A program made the position numbers and the translations under genes. Shown piece after piece: positions 1 through 8,336 of a stretch of DNA of 64,000 nucleotides; within the stretch, counting starts at the first letter, position 1, and every line of letters starts with the position of its first letter. Origin of the DNA: Pseudomonadota bacterium. Its GTDB lineage: Bacteria > Pseudomonadota > Gammaproteobacteria > Steroidobacterales > Steroidobacteraceae. The stretch is taken from assembly GCA_023417315.1 (NCBI GenBank), contig JAEZFW010000025.1, positions 18,054-82,053 of the forward strand. The letters are read 5' to 3'. The notes below the pieces were generated by a model. The model had not been told where the DNA came from. It worked only from the letters and a program-made list of their open reading frames with translations, and ran no database searches.

Positions 1-183
1 TCTCCGACGGTGCTCGTCATCGACACGGGTCGCACGTTGCACCCAGATGCCTATGAGCTGCGAATCAGCGGCAGTGCGCCCCTCGCAGTCACCGACCTCA
101 ATGCGTTGCCGATCGACGGCGATTCCGACGGCATCGCTGGGGGAGACTTCGTGCTCAGGTTCGACGTGGAGGCTGCGAAATGA
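1..183 (+). CDS. 3' end of an unidentified secreted-type protein (partial)
   Basis: An open frame runs in from the window edge for 60 codons and stops at a TGA that overlaps the next start codon (ATGA). The visible C-terminus contains a beta-sandwich-like stretch (LRISGSAPLAVTDLNA) and an Asp/Gly-rich tail (IDGDSDGIAGGDF) that looks like a surface loop or calcium-binding turn of an extracellular Ig-like or dockerin-like module. Coupling to the following haem beta-barrel gene suggests both proteins act in the envelope. The family cannot be named from this fragment. Confidence 0.7.
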   Translation, partial: SPTVLVIDTGRTLHPDAYELRISGSAPLAVTDLNALPIDGDSDGIAGGDFVLRFDVEAAK

Positions 184-1328
184 GGCGAGCGAACGCTTCG
201 CAATCGAGTGGTTTGGATCCGATGGGCGCACGAAGGGCGATTGTCACCGCGTTACCGGTGCCTGCAATCCTTCTCGCAAGTCTCTGGGCATCATCAGAGG
301 CGAGTGCGGAACCCTATTTCGCCGTTCGACAAGGAATGAAATGTGTCTCCTGCCACGTGAATCCGACCGGCGGGGGAATGCGCAACAGCTACGGCAACAT
401 CTGGGCGCAAACGATGTTGCCCGAGCGTCGCATCGAAGTGCCTGATCTCGAGATGTGGACGGGCACGATCAACCGGTATCTCGGCGCGGGCGGCAACTTG
501 CGTGCGAATGGAACGCACGTGGATGTGCCGAACGAGGAGGCGCAGTCGGAATTCGATGTGGAGGAGATGCGAGTGTACGGTGCAGTGACGATCGTGCCGG
601 ATCGCTTACTGTTGTATGTCGATGAACGTATCGCACCCGGCGGCAGCGTGAACTTGGAAGCCTACGCGCGGATCTCGACGCCCGATCAACGTTGGTATGT
701 GAAAGCGGGTCAGATGTATCTGCCGTTCGGTTGGCGCATCGAAGATGACAACGCGTTTATCCGCCAAGCCTCAGGCATTGGGTTCGCCACACCGGACAAG
801 GGCGTCGAAGTTGGACTGGAGACGAACACGTGGTCTTCACAGCTCGCGGTGACGAATGGAAGCGGGGGCGGATCGGAAACCGATGAGGGCAAACAGGTGA
901 GCTTTCGCGCCGAGCACATTCGTTCGATCTGGCGGCTCGGCGTCAGCGCGAACTACAACGATGCGGACGCCGGAGAGCGCTCGATGCAAGGCCTATTTGC
1001 AGGGCTCAAAACCGGCCCAATCGCGTGGCTCGCCGAGGCCGATTACATCAGTGACGACAGCTTCCCCACACGCCGCAAACTGTGGGCAGGCTTGCTGGAA
1101 GCGAACTGGATGTACAAGAACGGCCACAATCTCAAGCTCACAGCGGAGTACTTCGATCCGGACGATGACGTGGACGAGGATGAACAGAACCGCTATAGCC
1201 TGGTCTGGGAATACTTCCCGATCCAGTTCCTACAGCTCCGCGCTGGCGCACGCATCTACGATGGCATTCCGCAGAATGATTTTCAGAATCGCAGGATCTA
1301 CTTCGTGCAGCTCCATGGGTTCTTCTGA
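180..1328 (+). CDS. Outer-membrane beta-barrel protein with N-terminal c-type haem motif
   Basis: The 382-residue product has a hydrophobic signal segment (about residues 15-43, ending ASA), then a single haem-binding CVSCH at residues 55-59 followed by NPTGGGMR. The remaining 300 residues alternate polar and aromatic positions and end in a phenylalanine (QLHGFF), as in outer-membrane barrels. It is probably exported, carries one covalent haem at the mouth of the barrel, and could pass electrons or a substrate across the outer membrane. That role is inferred. GGAGG at 168-172 supports the start, which overlaps the upstream stop. An ATG at 222 would give a more conventional signal peptide. I know the CxxCH-plus-barrel architecture but no experimental function for it. 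Confidence 0.8.
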   Translation: MRRANASQSSGLDPMGARRAIVTALPVPAILLASLWASSEASAEPYFAVRQGMKCVSCHVNPTGGGMRNSYGNIWAQTMLPERRIEVPDLEMWTGTINRYLGAGGNLRANGTHVDVPNEEAQSEFDVEEMRVYGAVTIVPDRLLLYVDERIAPGGSVNLEAYARISTPDQRWYVKAGQMYLPFGWRIEDDNAFIRQASGIGFATPDKGVEVGLETNTWSSQLAVTNGSGGGSETDEGKQVSFRAEHIRSIWRLGVSANYNDADAGERSMQGLFAGLKTGPIAWLAEADYISDDSFPTRRKLWAGLLEANWMYKNGHNLKLTAEYFDPDDDVDEDEQNRYSLVWEYFPIQFLQLRAGARIYDGIPQNDFQNRRIYFVQLHGFF

Positions 1329-1331
1329 TGC

Positions 1332-1472
1332 TCAAGTAACTAGGTGACGGAGTGACGAAGTGACGGGGTCAGAAGCATGCAGGTCATCAGCGCTGGCCGA
1401 CCCTTCCCAGGCGCAGAGACTCTCGCGAGCCTTCTGACTTCGTCACCCCGTCACCTCGTCACGGCGTCACTT
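1332..1472. repeat. GTGACG octamer inverted-repeat element, copy 1
   Basis: The left arm (1336-1375) is a run of NNGTGACG octamers ending in GTCAGAAG. The right arm (1431-1472) is the same series on the other strand, also ending GTCAGAAG. The hexamer core is kept while the two spacer bases vary. The loop is about 55 bp. The element starts four bases after the stop of the haem-barrel gene. Copies 2 and 3 lie at 2907-3011 and 40320-40448. Confidence 0.9.
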
Positions 1473-1542
1473 AACGTTGCGGGAACCTCACACGTCCGAC
1501 TTCCGTCTTGAGCCGCACCTGATCTCAAAGGAGCGGTTCATC

Positions 1543-2190
1543 ATGCATCTGGTATCGACGATCGCGATCGCGCTGTTAGCGACGGTTGGATTATCTGAAA
1601 TCGCCTCTGCCGCGGAGCACGCACCCACCGCGCCGCACTCCAGTGCTGCAACACAAGAGCTTGCCACGACGCGCGAAGCATTGCGTGACCTGTGGCTCGG
1701 GCATATCTTCTCTGTACGCGAGGTCGTGCGAGCCGTGGCGGACAAAGACGCCGCTCTGGCGAAGGTGGCGGAGGGGCGCGCGGTGGAGAATGCTCGAAGC
1801 ATTGCGGCTGCGATTGAGCCGTTCTATGGGAAGCCCGCCTCCCAGCAGCTCTTCGATTTGCTTGCAGGCCACTACACCGCGATCAAGGATCACGCCGGCG
1901 CAACGACCGCGGGTAACACGGCTGAAGCCAAGAAGGCGTTCGAGCGACTCGTCGCCAACGCGAACGAGATCGCTGGGTTCTTGAGCGCCGCGAACCCTCA
2001 TCTGCCAAAGAACACGCTGAGCTCCATGTTGCTCGCCCATGGTGGACACCACGTCAAGCAGAACCAACAGATCGCAAAGGCGGACTGGCAGGGTGAGGCG
2101 CGCACATGGGACGAGATCAAGACGCATATCTATGCGATCTCAGACGCTTTAGCAGGTGCGCTCGCCAAGCAGTTCCCGGAGCAATTCTAG
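1543..2190 (+). CDS. Exported all-helical protein of unknown function
   Basis: The start at 1543 is chosen because AAAGGAG lies at 1528-1534 and the protein then opens with a classical signal peptide (residues 1-22, ending ASA). The mature part, about 190 residues, is rich in Ala, Glu and Lys and reads as helices with an apparent internal repeat: each half has a His-rich helix (LWLGHIFSVREVV; LLAHGGHHVKQNQQ). The histidines could bind metal or haem in a four-helix bundle, but this is inference. It lies directly upstream of an ECF sigma gene with only 2 bp between them, so the two are probably co-transcribed. I cannot name the family. Confidence 0.75.
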   Translation: MHLVSTIAIALLATVGLSEIASAAEHAPTAPHSSAATQELATTREALRDLWLGHIFSVREVVRAVADKDAALAKVAEGRAVENARSIAAAIEPFYGKPASQQLFDLLAGHYTAIKDHAGATTAGNTAEAKKAFERLVANANEIAGFLSAANPHLPKNTLSSMLLAHGGHHVKQNQQIAKADWQGEARTWDEIKTHIYAISDALAGALAKQFPEQF

Positions 2191-2192
2191 TC

Positions 2193-2912
2193 ATGGAACC
2201 GACCAGCACGAATCTGGCAAGTGGCGCGCCCGAGCAATTCATCGAGAATGAGGTCGAGCTCGCGCGACTCGCTGCGGCTGGAGACGAACGGGCGTTCGAT
2301 CGGATCATGAGGCGTTACAACCAACGCTTGTTTCGGGTTGCAGTGAGTATCGCAGGAGAGCCGAGCGAGGCAGAGGACATTCTCCAGGAGAGTTACGTGC
2401 GAGCGTTCTATCGCTTGTCGACGTATTCAGGAGAAGGCGATCTCGGCGCCTGGCTCGCTCGCATCGTCCGCAACGAAGCGATCGATCGCCTTAGACACAA
2501 GGGTAGTCGCACGCGGCACATCACGCTCGAGTCCGATCTACGCCCCGAGCGCGAGAATGTCATTGCAGGGACGGCCCGTGCCGATGACATCGAGTGGAGT
2601 CCAGAAGTTGCCGCGGAGCGAGACGATATGAAGCGAGTCCTAGAGATTGCCATCTCCAAGCTGCCCGTTCAGTTCCGCACGGTGTTCGTGCTGCGAGAGG
2701 TGGAGGGACTGTCGGTCGAGGAGACTGCTGCGTACTTAGAGATTCCCGCAGCGACCGTGAAGACGCGCGATTATCGCGCTCGCTCGCTGCTGCGTTCGCA
2801 CATCACCGAGCAGATGGATGGCTCGCTGCCGAGAGCTTACGATTACCTGGGCGAGCGCTGCGATGCGATGGTGCAAGCGGTGCTGGCGCGAACGAGGCGA
2901 GCACAGGAGTGA
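2193..2912 (+). CDS. ECF-type RNA polymerase sigma-70 factor
   Basis: A 239-residue sigma factor. Region 2 covers roughly residues 25-105 (LFRVAVSIAGEPSEAEDILQ, then AWLARIVRNEAIDRLR). Region 4 covers about residues 145-205, with the helix-turn-helix signature SVEETAAYLEIPAATVKTR. It should redirect RNA polymerase to a small stress regulon. No anti-sigma factor is adjacent: the upstream neighbour is an exported helical protein without an obvious membrane-spanning anti-sigma domain, and the downstream gene is convergent. The ATG at 2193 follows the previous stop by 2 bp. Its TGA stop lies inside the first GTGACG repeat of the downstream element. Confidence 0.93.
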   Translation: MEPTSTNLASGAPEQFIENEVELARLAAAGDERAFDRIMRRYNQRLFRVAVSIAGEPSEAEDILQESYVRAFYRLSTYSGEGDLGAWLARIVRNEAIDRLRHKGSRTRHITLESDLRPERENVIAGTARADDIEWSPEVAAERDDMKRVLEIAISKLPVQFRTVFVLREVEGLSVEETAAYLEIPAATVKTRDYRARSLLRSHITEQMDGSLPRAYDYLGERCDAMVQAVLARTRRAQE

Positions 2913-3011
2913 CGCAGTGACGGGGTGACGAAGTGACGAAGTCAGAATCAGCGGCTCAGGTTTGACTGTGTCTGGTCCCCCTGACTTCGTCACCCCGTGG
3001 CTGCGTCACTT
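2907..3011. repeat. GTGACG octamer inverted-repeat element, copy 2
   Basis: Left arm 2907-2947 is four NNGTGACG octamers then GTCAGAA. Right arm 2981-3011 is a shorter, partly degenerate version of the same run. The loop is about 33 bp. The element exactly fills the space between two convergent genes: the sigma-factor stop TGA is the centre of the first octamer, and the histidine-kinase stop begins one base after the right arm. This position suggests it works as a shared transcription terminator, which is inference. Confidence 0.9.
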
Positions 3012-5270
3012 CTATCTGTTCAAGTGCCTTCTCAAACACCGATCCATCACCTCGCGGTCGATCGGTTTGGTGAGATGGTCGTCCATACCGGCTGCGCGGC
3101 ATTCCTCATCGGCACCTTTCATCGCATGGGCCGTGAGCGCGACGATTGGGATGTGCTTGTCGACGCCTTCGCGCCGGCGGATCTCGCGCGTGGCTTCGTA
3201 CCCGTCCATCTCCGGCATCTGGCAATCCATCAGAATCAGATCGTACTTATCCGTCTCCCACGCCTCGATCGCCTCGCGACCGTTGCTCACGACATCCACT
3301 TCGTAGCCGAGCTTTTCCAGCGCGCGACACGCGACCTTCTGATTGACGAGGACGTCTTCGGCCAGCAGCAGCCGCTTACGCCCCGTGCGGCTGCGCAGAA
3401 CGCGCAGCTCGTGACGTGTGACGATCGGCTGCGTTTGCGAGTGCCAATCTTTCGCTTCGCCGCCGAGCACGACGAGCAGGCAGTCGATGAGGTCGCTCTC
3501 CGCGACCGGCTTGAGCAGATAACCTGCGAAGCCGATCTGCGCGAAGCGCAATGCATCGCCTCGTAAGCCCGAAGATGTCAGCAGCACGAGACGCGTGAGC
3601 TTCAAGCTCTCATCGGAGTTCACGCGACGACCGAGCTCCGCGCCGTTGCAGTCAGGCATGTCGTGGTCGAGCAGGGCGATCTCGAATGGCTCGCCCTCAT
3701 CGCAGGCCTTGCGCATGCACGCGATTGCCTCGGCCGCCGAGCTCGAGAGCACCGGACGCATGCCGCATTGCTCGAGTTGAATGGCGAGCAGCTTGCGATT
3801 GGTCGCGTTGTCATCGACGACCAGCACACGTCGGCCTTTGAGCTCCGAAGGCGCGACTCGATGATACTTCGGACCGGTCGAGCTCGCAGGCGCGAAGCGC
3901 GCCGTGAACCAGAATCGCGACCCTGCATTCTCGACGCTATCCACGCCCACTTCGCCATCCATGAGCTCGACGAGCTTGCGTACGATCGAAAGGCCTAAGC
4001 CCGTACCGCCGAAGCGGCGCGTCGTCGATGCGTCGACTTGCATGAACGGTTGGAACAGGGCGCCGATACGATCGGCAGGAATGCCCACGCCGGTGTCGCG
4101 CACTTCGCACCTGACGAGGACGCCGTTCTCGCTTGCTTCGACTACGCGAATCTCGAGCGAGACCTCTCCTTTGGCGGTGAACTTGACGGCATTACCGCCC
4201 AAGTTGAGCAACACCTGGCGCAGTCTTCCCGGATCGCCGCGCACCATCTCGGGGATCTGCGGATCGATGTCCATCGTGAGCTCGAGCCCCTTGGCGTGCG
4301 CTTGGACGGCAAGCACGCGAGCGACATCCCGGACTGCATCTCTCAAGTCCATATCGATTTGCTCGAGCTCGAGCTTGCCCGCTTCGATCTTGGAGAAATC
4401 CAGAATGTCGTTGATGACAGTGAGCAACGCGCGGCCGCAGTCTCGAATCGTCTCCGCGTAGTCGCGTTGCACGGGCTCGAGCTGCGTGTCCAACATGAGC
4501 TCGCTCATGCCGATCACGCCGTTCATTGGCGTGCGGATCTCGTGACTCATGTTCGCCAGGAATTCGCTCTTGGCGCGGTTCGCGGACTCGGCAACTTCGC
4601 GCGCCGCCTTCAACTGATTCTCTGCTTCCACACGGGCCGTGATGTCTCGTCCGATGCCCATGATGCCGATCACGCGGCCGGACGCGTCGCGCAGCGGCAC
4701 CTTGGTCGTAAGCACGTAAGAGCGTCGCCCGTCGTGATATACGACCGCCTCTTCGCGGTTGAGCAGCGCTTCGCCTGAGCGCATTACCTTTTGTTCATCT
4801 TCGTAGAAGCCGTCTGCCAGTTCCTTTGGAAAGAAGGCAAAGTCGTCCTTCCCGACAACATCGATACGATTGGTGCCCATCACGTTGCAGCATGCATCGT
4901 TCGCGAGGAGGAATTTGCAGTTGATGTCTTTCGCGTAGATGAGATCGGGAAGACTATCGATGAGCGTGCGGAGCATGTGACGCTCGTGGTCGATCTCCGC
5001 GGCGCTCGTCGATTCGACGCGAGCGGGTGATTGCGAGGCGGCCGTAGCCTGAGATGGGCCCTTGCCTTTCCATACGCTGGCGAGGGCAGGAAGCAGGAGT
5101 AGGGCAACCACCAGGACATGTTGTCCGGTTGCGCCCAGCGAAGGGAATGCGACGAAGACCGCAACCCCGTACAGGACGGCGGCCGCGATGCACAGCACGA
5201 GCAGACGCGAGGCGGCAGCAGATTGCTGCTGCTCCTCCTCGGGTCTCTCCGCGGCGGCGCTGTCGGTCAT
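3012..5270 (-). CDS. Hybrid sensor histidine kinase (2 TM, PAS, HisKA, HATPase, REC, REC)
   Basis: A 752-residue two-component kinase. Two membrane segments lie at about residues 21-42 and 50-66, leaving no sizeable periplasmic sensor, so sensing is probably through the PAS domain (about 98-215). The phosphoacceptor His is residue 243 in SHEIRTPMNGVIG. An HATPase domain follows (about 330-455, with DTGVGIP and GGTGLGLSI). Two receiver domains come last (about 480-595 and 625-745; phosphorylatable Asp in LLDHDMPDCNG and LMDCQMPEMDG). This is the BarA/GacS-like layout but without an Hpt domain, so phosphate must pass to a separate protein. The ATG at 5270 is preferred over an upstream in-frame TTG. 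Confidence 0.93.
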   Translation of the reverse strand: MTDSAAAERPEEEQQQSAAASRLLVLCIAAAVLYGVAVFVAFPSLGATGQHVLVVALLLLPALASVWKGKGPSQATAASQSPARVESTSAAEIDHERHMLRTLIDSLPDLIYAKDINCKFLLANDACCNVMGTNRIDVVGKDDFAFFPKELADGFYEDEQKVMRSGEALLNREEAVVYHDGRRSYVLTTKVPLRDASGRVIGIMGIGRDITARVEAENQLKAAREVAESANRAKSEFLANMSHEIRTPMNGVIGMSELMLDTQLEPVQRDYAETIRDCGRALLTVINDILDFSKIEAGKLELEQIDMDLRDAVRDVARVLAVQAHAKGLELTMDIDPQIPEMVRGDPGRLRQVLLNLGGNAVKFTAKGEVSLEIRVVEASENGVLVRCEVRDTGVGIPADRIGALFQPFMQVDASTTRRFGGTGLGLSIVRKLVELMDGEVGVDSVENAGSRFWFTARFAPASSTGPKYHRVAPSELKGRRVLVVDDNATNRKLLAIQLEQCGMRPVLSSSAAEAIACMRKACDEGEPFEIALLDHDMPDCNGAELGRRVNSDESLKLTRLVLLTSSGLRGDALRFAQIGFAGYLLKPVAESDLIDCLLVVLGGEAKDWHSQTQPIVTRHELRVLRSRTGRKRLLLAEDVLVNQKVACRALEKLGYEVDVVSNGREAIEAWETDKYDLILMDCQMPEMDGYEATREIRRREGVDKHIPIVALTAHAMKGADEECRAAGMDDHLTKPIDREVMDRCLRRHLNR

Positions 5271-5476
5271 CGTCGGTCTGATCCTCGTTCGTTGCCGCGC
5301 GCCTTCAGCGGGAGCCGGGTTTACCGGCAATGACTTTCAGCGGGAACGCCACAGGCGTACGGCCCGGGAAGCTTTCCTCGCCAGAGGTGCAATCGCGGCG
5401 GCGCTGTTCACACTTTCAGGATTAAGTTCAGCGCAAACTGCTGACTCTGCAACGGAGATATCGAAAGTAAGCCGCG

Positions 5477-6331
5477 CTAAAGGTTCGTTCGTTCCGCGAC
5501 GACACGTTGTCGCTGAGCGCCGAGGTTCTCGATGCCGAGCTCCATTACATCGTCCACCGACAAGTAGGTCGGCGGCTTCTGGCCGAGCCCTACGCCGGGC
5601 GGGGTACCTGTCGAGATAACATCGCCGGGATGCAAGCTCATGAACCTGCTCAAGTAGCTGATGAGATAAGCCGGTTTGAAGATCATGGTGCGCGTAGAGC
5701 CGTTCTGGTAACGCTTGCCGTTCACGGACAACCACATCGAGAGATTCGTGACATCTCCCGCTTCGTCAGGAGTGACGAGCCACGGACCGAGCGGTCCGAA
5801 CGTATCGCAGCCCTTACCCTTATCCCAGGTGCCGCCGCGCTCGAGTTGGAACTCGCGCTCGGAGATATCGTTGATGACGCAGTAACCCGCGACATGCTCG
5901 AGCGCACGCGATTCTTCGACGTAACGCGCGGTCTTGCCGATCACGATGCCGAGCTCGACTTCCCAATCGAGCTTCGTCGAATCGCGCGGCCGTATGACAT
6001 CGTCGTTGGGCCCGCAGATGGCGCTCGTTGCCTTCATGAAGATGATCGGCTCGGCGGGGATTGGAGCGTTCGTTTCCGCCGCATGATCGGCATAGTTGAG
6101 GCCGATGCAGACGAACTTACCCACGCCCGCGACACATGGGCCCAAACGCACGTTCCCGTCGACCGTGGGAAGCGACGCGATGTCGAGCTCTGCAAGTCGC
6201 CGTAGGCGGACGGGATCGAGCACATCTCCAGATATATCCGCGATCGCGCCGGAGAGATCGCGAATCCTTCCTTCCTGATCCAACATTCCCGGCCTTTCGC
6301 TGCCTGGTGATCCGTATCTGAGTAACTTCAA
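5477..6331 (-). CDS. FAH-fold hydrolase, probable 2,4-diketo-3-deoxy-L-fuconate hydrolase
   Basis: A 284-residue fumarylacetoacetate-hydrolase-family enzyme. The C-terminal catalytic fold carries the metal-binding acids in DWEVELGIVIG and NDISEREFQ, and the Gly-rich loop VISTGTPPGVGLG. In the Xanthomonas-type L-fucose route this enzyme cleaves 2,4-diketo-3-deoxy-L-fuconate to pyruvate and L-lactate. That assignment rests on its position as the last gene of an operon holding a fucose permease, AKR, lactonase and SDR. Homologues also act on the rhamnose, arabinose and ureidoglycolate series, so the sugar is inferred. Length is normal for the family. Confidence 0.88.
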   Translation of the reverse strand: MKLLRYGSPGSERPGMLDQEGRIRDLSGAIADISGDVLDPVRLRRLAELDIASLPTVDGNVRLGPCVAGVGKFVCIGLNYADHAAETNAPIPAEPIIFMKATSAICGPNDDVIRPRDSTKLDWEVELGIVIGKTARYVEESRALEHVAGYCVINDISEREFQLERGGTWDKGKGCDTFGPLGPWLVTPDEAGDVTNLSMWLSVNGKRYQNGSTRTMIFKPAYLISYLSRFMSLHPGDVISTGTPPGVGLGQKPPTYLSVDDVMELGIENLGAQRQRVVAERTNL

Positions 6332-6344
6332 CGTCTTCTCCGAA

Positions 6345-6378
6345 GTTCTTCCTAACCACTAACCACTAACCACTTCTG
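6345..6378. repeat. CTAACCA heptamer tandem repeat
   Basis: Three head-to-tail copies of CTAACCA followed by CTTCTGG, bracketed by GAAGT and ACTTC that could form a weak hairpin. It ends two bases before the SDR stop codon and lies between two same-strand genes. It resembles the other short tandem arrays of this window, but only one array direction is visible here. Confidence 0.75.
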
Positions 6379-6380
6379 GC

Positions 6381-7109
6381 TCACATGGTCCAGCCGCCGT
6401 CGATCACATGTATCTGCCCCGTCGTGAACGCGGCCGCATCGGAGGCGAGATAGAGAGCGAGCTCAGCGATCTCTCCTGCCTTGCCAAGTCTGCCCATTGG
6501 CTGGCGCGCGACGAATGCGGCTTTCGCTGCCGCATAGTCGCCCGTGGCGCGAAGTCTCGCATCGAGCGACGGGGTGTCCACTGTCCCCGGGCAGATGGCA
6601 TTGCATCGAATCCCTTGGGAGACGAAGTCGACCGCAATCGATTTCGTGAGTCCGATGACTGCAGCCTTGGTCGCGCCATAGATGCATCGATTGGCGACTC
6701 CGGTGATCGAGCTGGCCACCGACGACATGTTGATGATCGAACCTCCGCCGCCTTCCAGCATGGCGGGAAGAAATGCTCGGATCATCCGAAACATCGAATC
6801 GACGTTGATCGCGAAGCCACTGCGCCAATCCTGTTCGCTGCAGTCGAGTAGGGTGCCGCTGTGCACGTGTCCTACGCAGTTAAAAAGCACATCGATCCGG
6901 CCGATCTGCTGCGCGAGCGCCTGCACGGCTGCGGTATCGCTGACATCTAGTGCACGCGTCTCGCATGCTGACAAGGTTGCGAGCGCATCGACATTGAGAT
7001 CGACGGCGATCGTTCGAGCGCCCTCTCGCGCAAATAGCTCGGCACTCGCCCGTCCGATCCCTTGGCCGGCGCCCGTGATCACCGCGATCTTGTTGGCGAG
7101 GCGTGTCAT
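6381..7109 (-). CDS. SDR oxidoreductase, probable 2-keto-3-deoxy-L-fuconate dehydrogenase
   Basis: A 242-residue classical short-chain dehydrogenase. The NAD(P) motif TGAGQGIG is at residues 13-20, and the catalytic Ser and YxxxK sit in INMSSVASS and YGATKAAV. Acidic residues after the second strand (AVDLNVD) favour NAD over NADP. Within the L-fucose pathway it would oxidise 2-keto-3-deoxy-L-fuconate to the 2,4-diketo acid that the next gene product cleaves. Substrate is inferred from the operon. A 21-bp gap separates it from the dehydratase gene, and the start is the only reasonable ATG. Confidence 0.88.
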   Translation of the reverse strand: MTRLANKIAVITGAGQGIGRASAELFAREGARTIAVDLNVDALATLSACETRALDVSDTAAVQALAQQIGRIDVLFNCVGHVHSGTLLDCSEQDWRSGFAINVDSMFRMIRAFLPAMLEGGGGSIINMSSVASSITGVANRCIYGATKAAVIGLTKSIAVDFVSQGIRCNAICPGTVDTPSLDARLRATGDYAAAKAAFVARQPMGRLGKAGEIAELALYLASDAAAFTTGQIHVIDGGWTM

Positions 7110-7130
7110 AGGATTTAAAGGCTCTTCACG

Positions 7131-8330
7131 TCAAGGAGTCGTTCGCGCGACTGGAAGGCAAGCGGGTCCAATCGGCTCGAACTGCTTGTACGTGAGGATG
7201 AACTCTTGATGGCCGAGCGCCTCGGACTTCGAAGACAAACCGTTCGCAACGTCTACTACGGCTTTGAAGATCTCATCGCCCACCTCATCGAGCGTTGCTT
7301 CACCTTCGAGAATGCGCCCGGCGTCGATGTCCATGTCGTCCTCCATGCGGCGGTAGGTCTCAGGATTCGCGCACACCTTGATGACCGGCGAGATCGCAGA
7401 ACCTACGACGGACCCCCGACCGGTCGTAAACAGAACGAGGTGCGCGCCGCACGCGATGAGCTCGACGATCTCGGCGTTGTCCGAGATGTTGGGAAAGCCG
7501 AATCTCGGCTCTCCATCCGGAACGACGTCGAGGAGGTACAGCCCACCCGAGGGTGGCACATCGCCCGGCTTGAGCAAGCCGCTGATCTTCGATGAGCCAG
7601 ACTTGGAATACGCGCCCATCGATTTCTCTTCTTGCGTCGTGAGGCCGCCTTCGGCATTGCCCGGAGCGAAGCTCCCGTAGCCCATGATTCGATAGTAATT
7701 CGCGGCTTTGTCGACGCTCGCTTCGATCTCGGCACCGAGCTCGGATGTGATCGCGCGCTCGGCCATGATCCGTTCGCAGCCGATGAGCTCGCCCGTTTCC
7801 TCGAAGATGCATGCTGCATTCGCTGCGACGAGCTTGTCGAAGCAGCGTCCCACCGCAGGATTCGCAGTCAAACCGCTCGTTCCATCGGAGCCGCCGCAGA
7901 CCGTCCCCACGACGAGCTCATCCAGCAACATCGGAACCGGTCTTGCCTCTGCAGCCGCTCGTAACCGCCGCACCGCCTCGAGTCCCGCTCGAAGGCTCTT
8001 GAGCGTCCCTCCTTCTTGCTGGATGACCAGCAGCTCGACAGGCCGACCGGAGGTCTGAATCGCGCGATAGAGTCCTTCGCGGTTGAACCCTTCGCATCCG
8101 AGCGAGAGCAGCAGCACGCCGCCGACGTTCGGGTGAGTGCACAACTGCTGCATCATGCGCAGCGCATACTGATTGGGATAGCAACCCGGGAAGCCGATGA
8201 GATGCACGTCAGGGAGGTTGCTTTTCGTGACGATCAACCGAGCAACGTGATGCGCACACTCCACCAAATACGCAACGGCAATGACGTTGCGAATACCTTT
8301 GCGACCATCCTGACGTAAATAGCCGCGCAC
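7131..8330 (-). CDS. UxaA-family dehydratase, large (catalytic) subunit
   Basis: A 399-residue protein matching the C-terminal catalytic part of altronate/galactarate dehydratases: it opens GYLRQDGRKGIRNV and contains LGCEGFNREG and GTVCGGSDGTSG, with conserved Cys and His that in this family hold iron. It starts with GTG directly after an in-frame stop, so no longer form is possible. The small SAF-domain partner is encoded 6 bp upstream, so the altronate-dehydratase polypeptide is split in two here. By position it should dehydrate L-fuconate to 2-keto-3-deoxy-L-fuconate, a step done by an enolase-superfamily enzyme in Xanthomonas. This replacement is an inference from the missing enolase gene. 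Confidence 0.85.
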   Translation of the reverse strand: MRGYLRQDGRKGIRNVIAVAYLVECAHHVARLIVTKSNLPDVHLIGFPGCYPNQYALRMMQQLCTHPNVGGVLLLSLGCEGFNREGLYRAIQTSGRPVELLVIQQEGGTLKSLRAGLEAVRRLRAAAEARPVPMLLDELVVGTVCGGSDGTSGLTANPAVGRCFDKLVAANAACIFEETGELIGCERIMAERAITSELGAEIEASVDKAANYYRIMGYGSFAPGNAEGGLTTQEEKSMGAYSKSGSSKISGLLKPGDVPPSGGLYLLDVVPDGEPRFGFPNISDNAEIVELIACGAHLVLFTTGRGSVVGSAISPVIKVCANPETYRRMEDDMDIDAGRILEGEATLDEVGDEIFKAVVDVANGLSSKSEALGHQEFILTYKQFEPIGPACLPVARTTP

Positions 8331-8336
8331 GATGTC

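Noticed and set aside
1332..1472. CRISPR array
   Set aside because: The repeats have an 8-bp period with 2-bp spacers and no cas genes; this is a tandem-repeat element.
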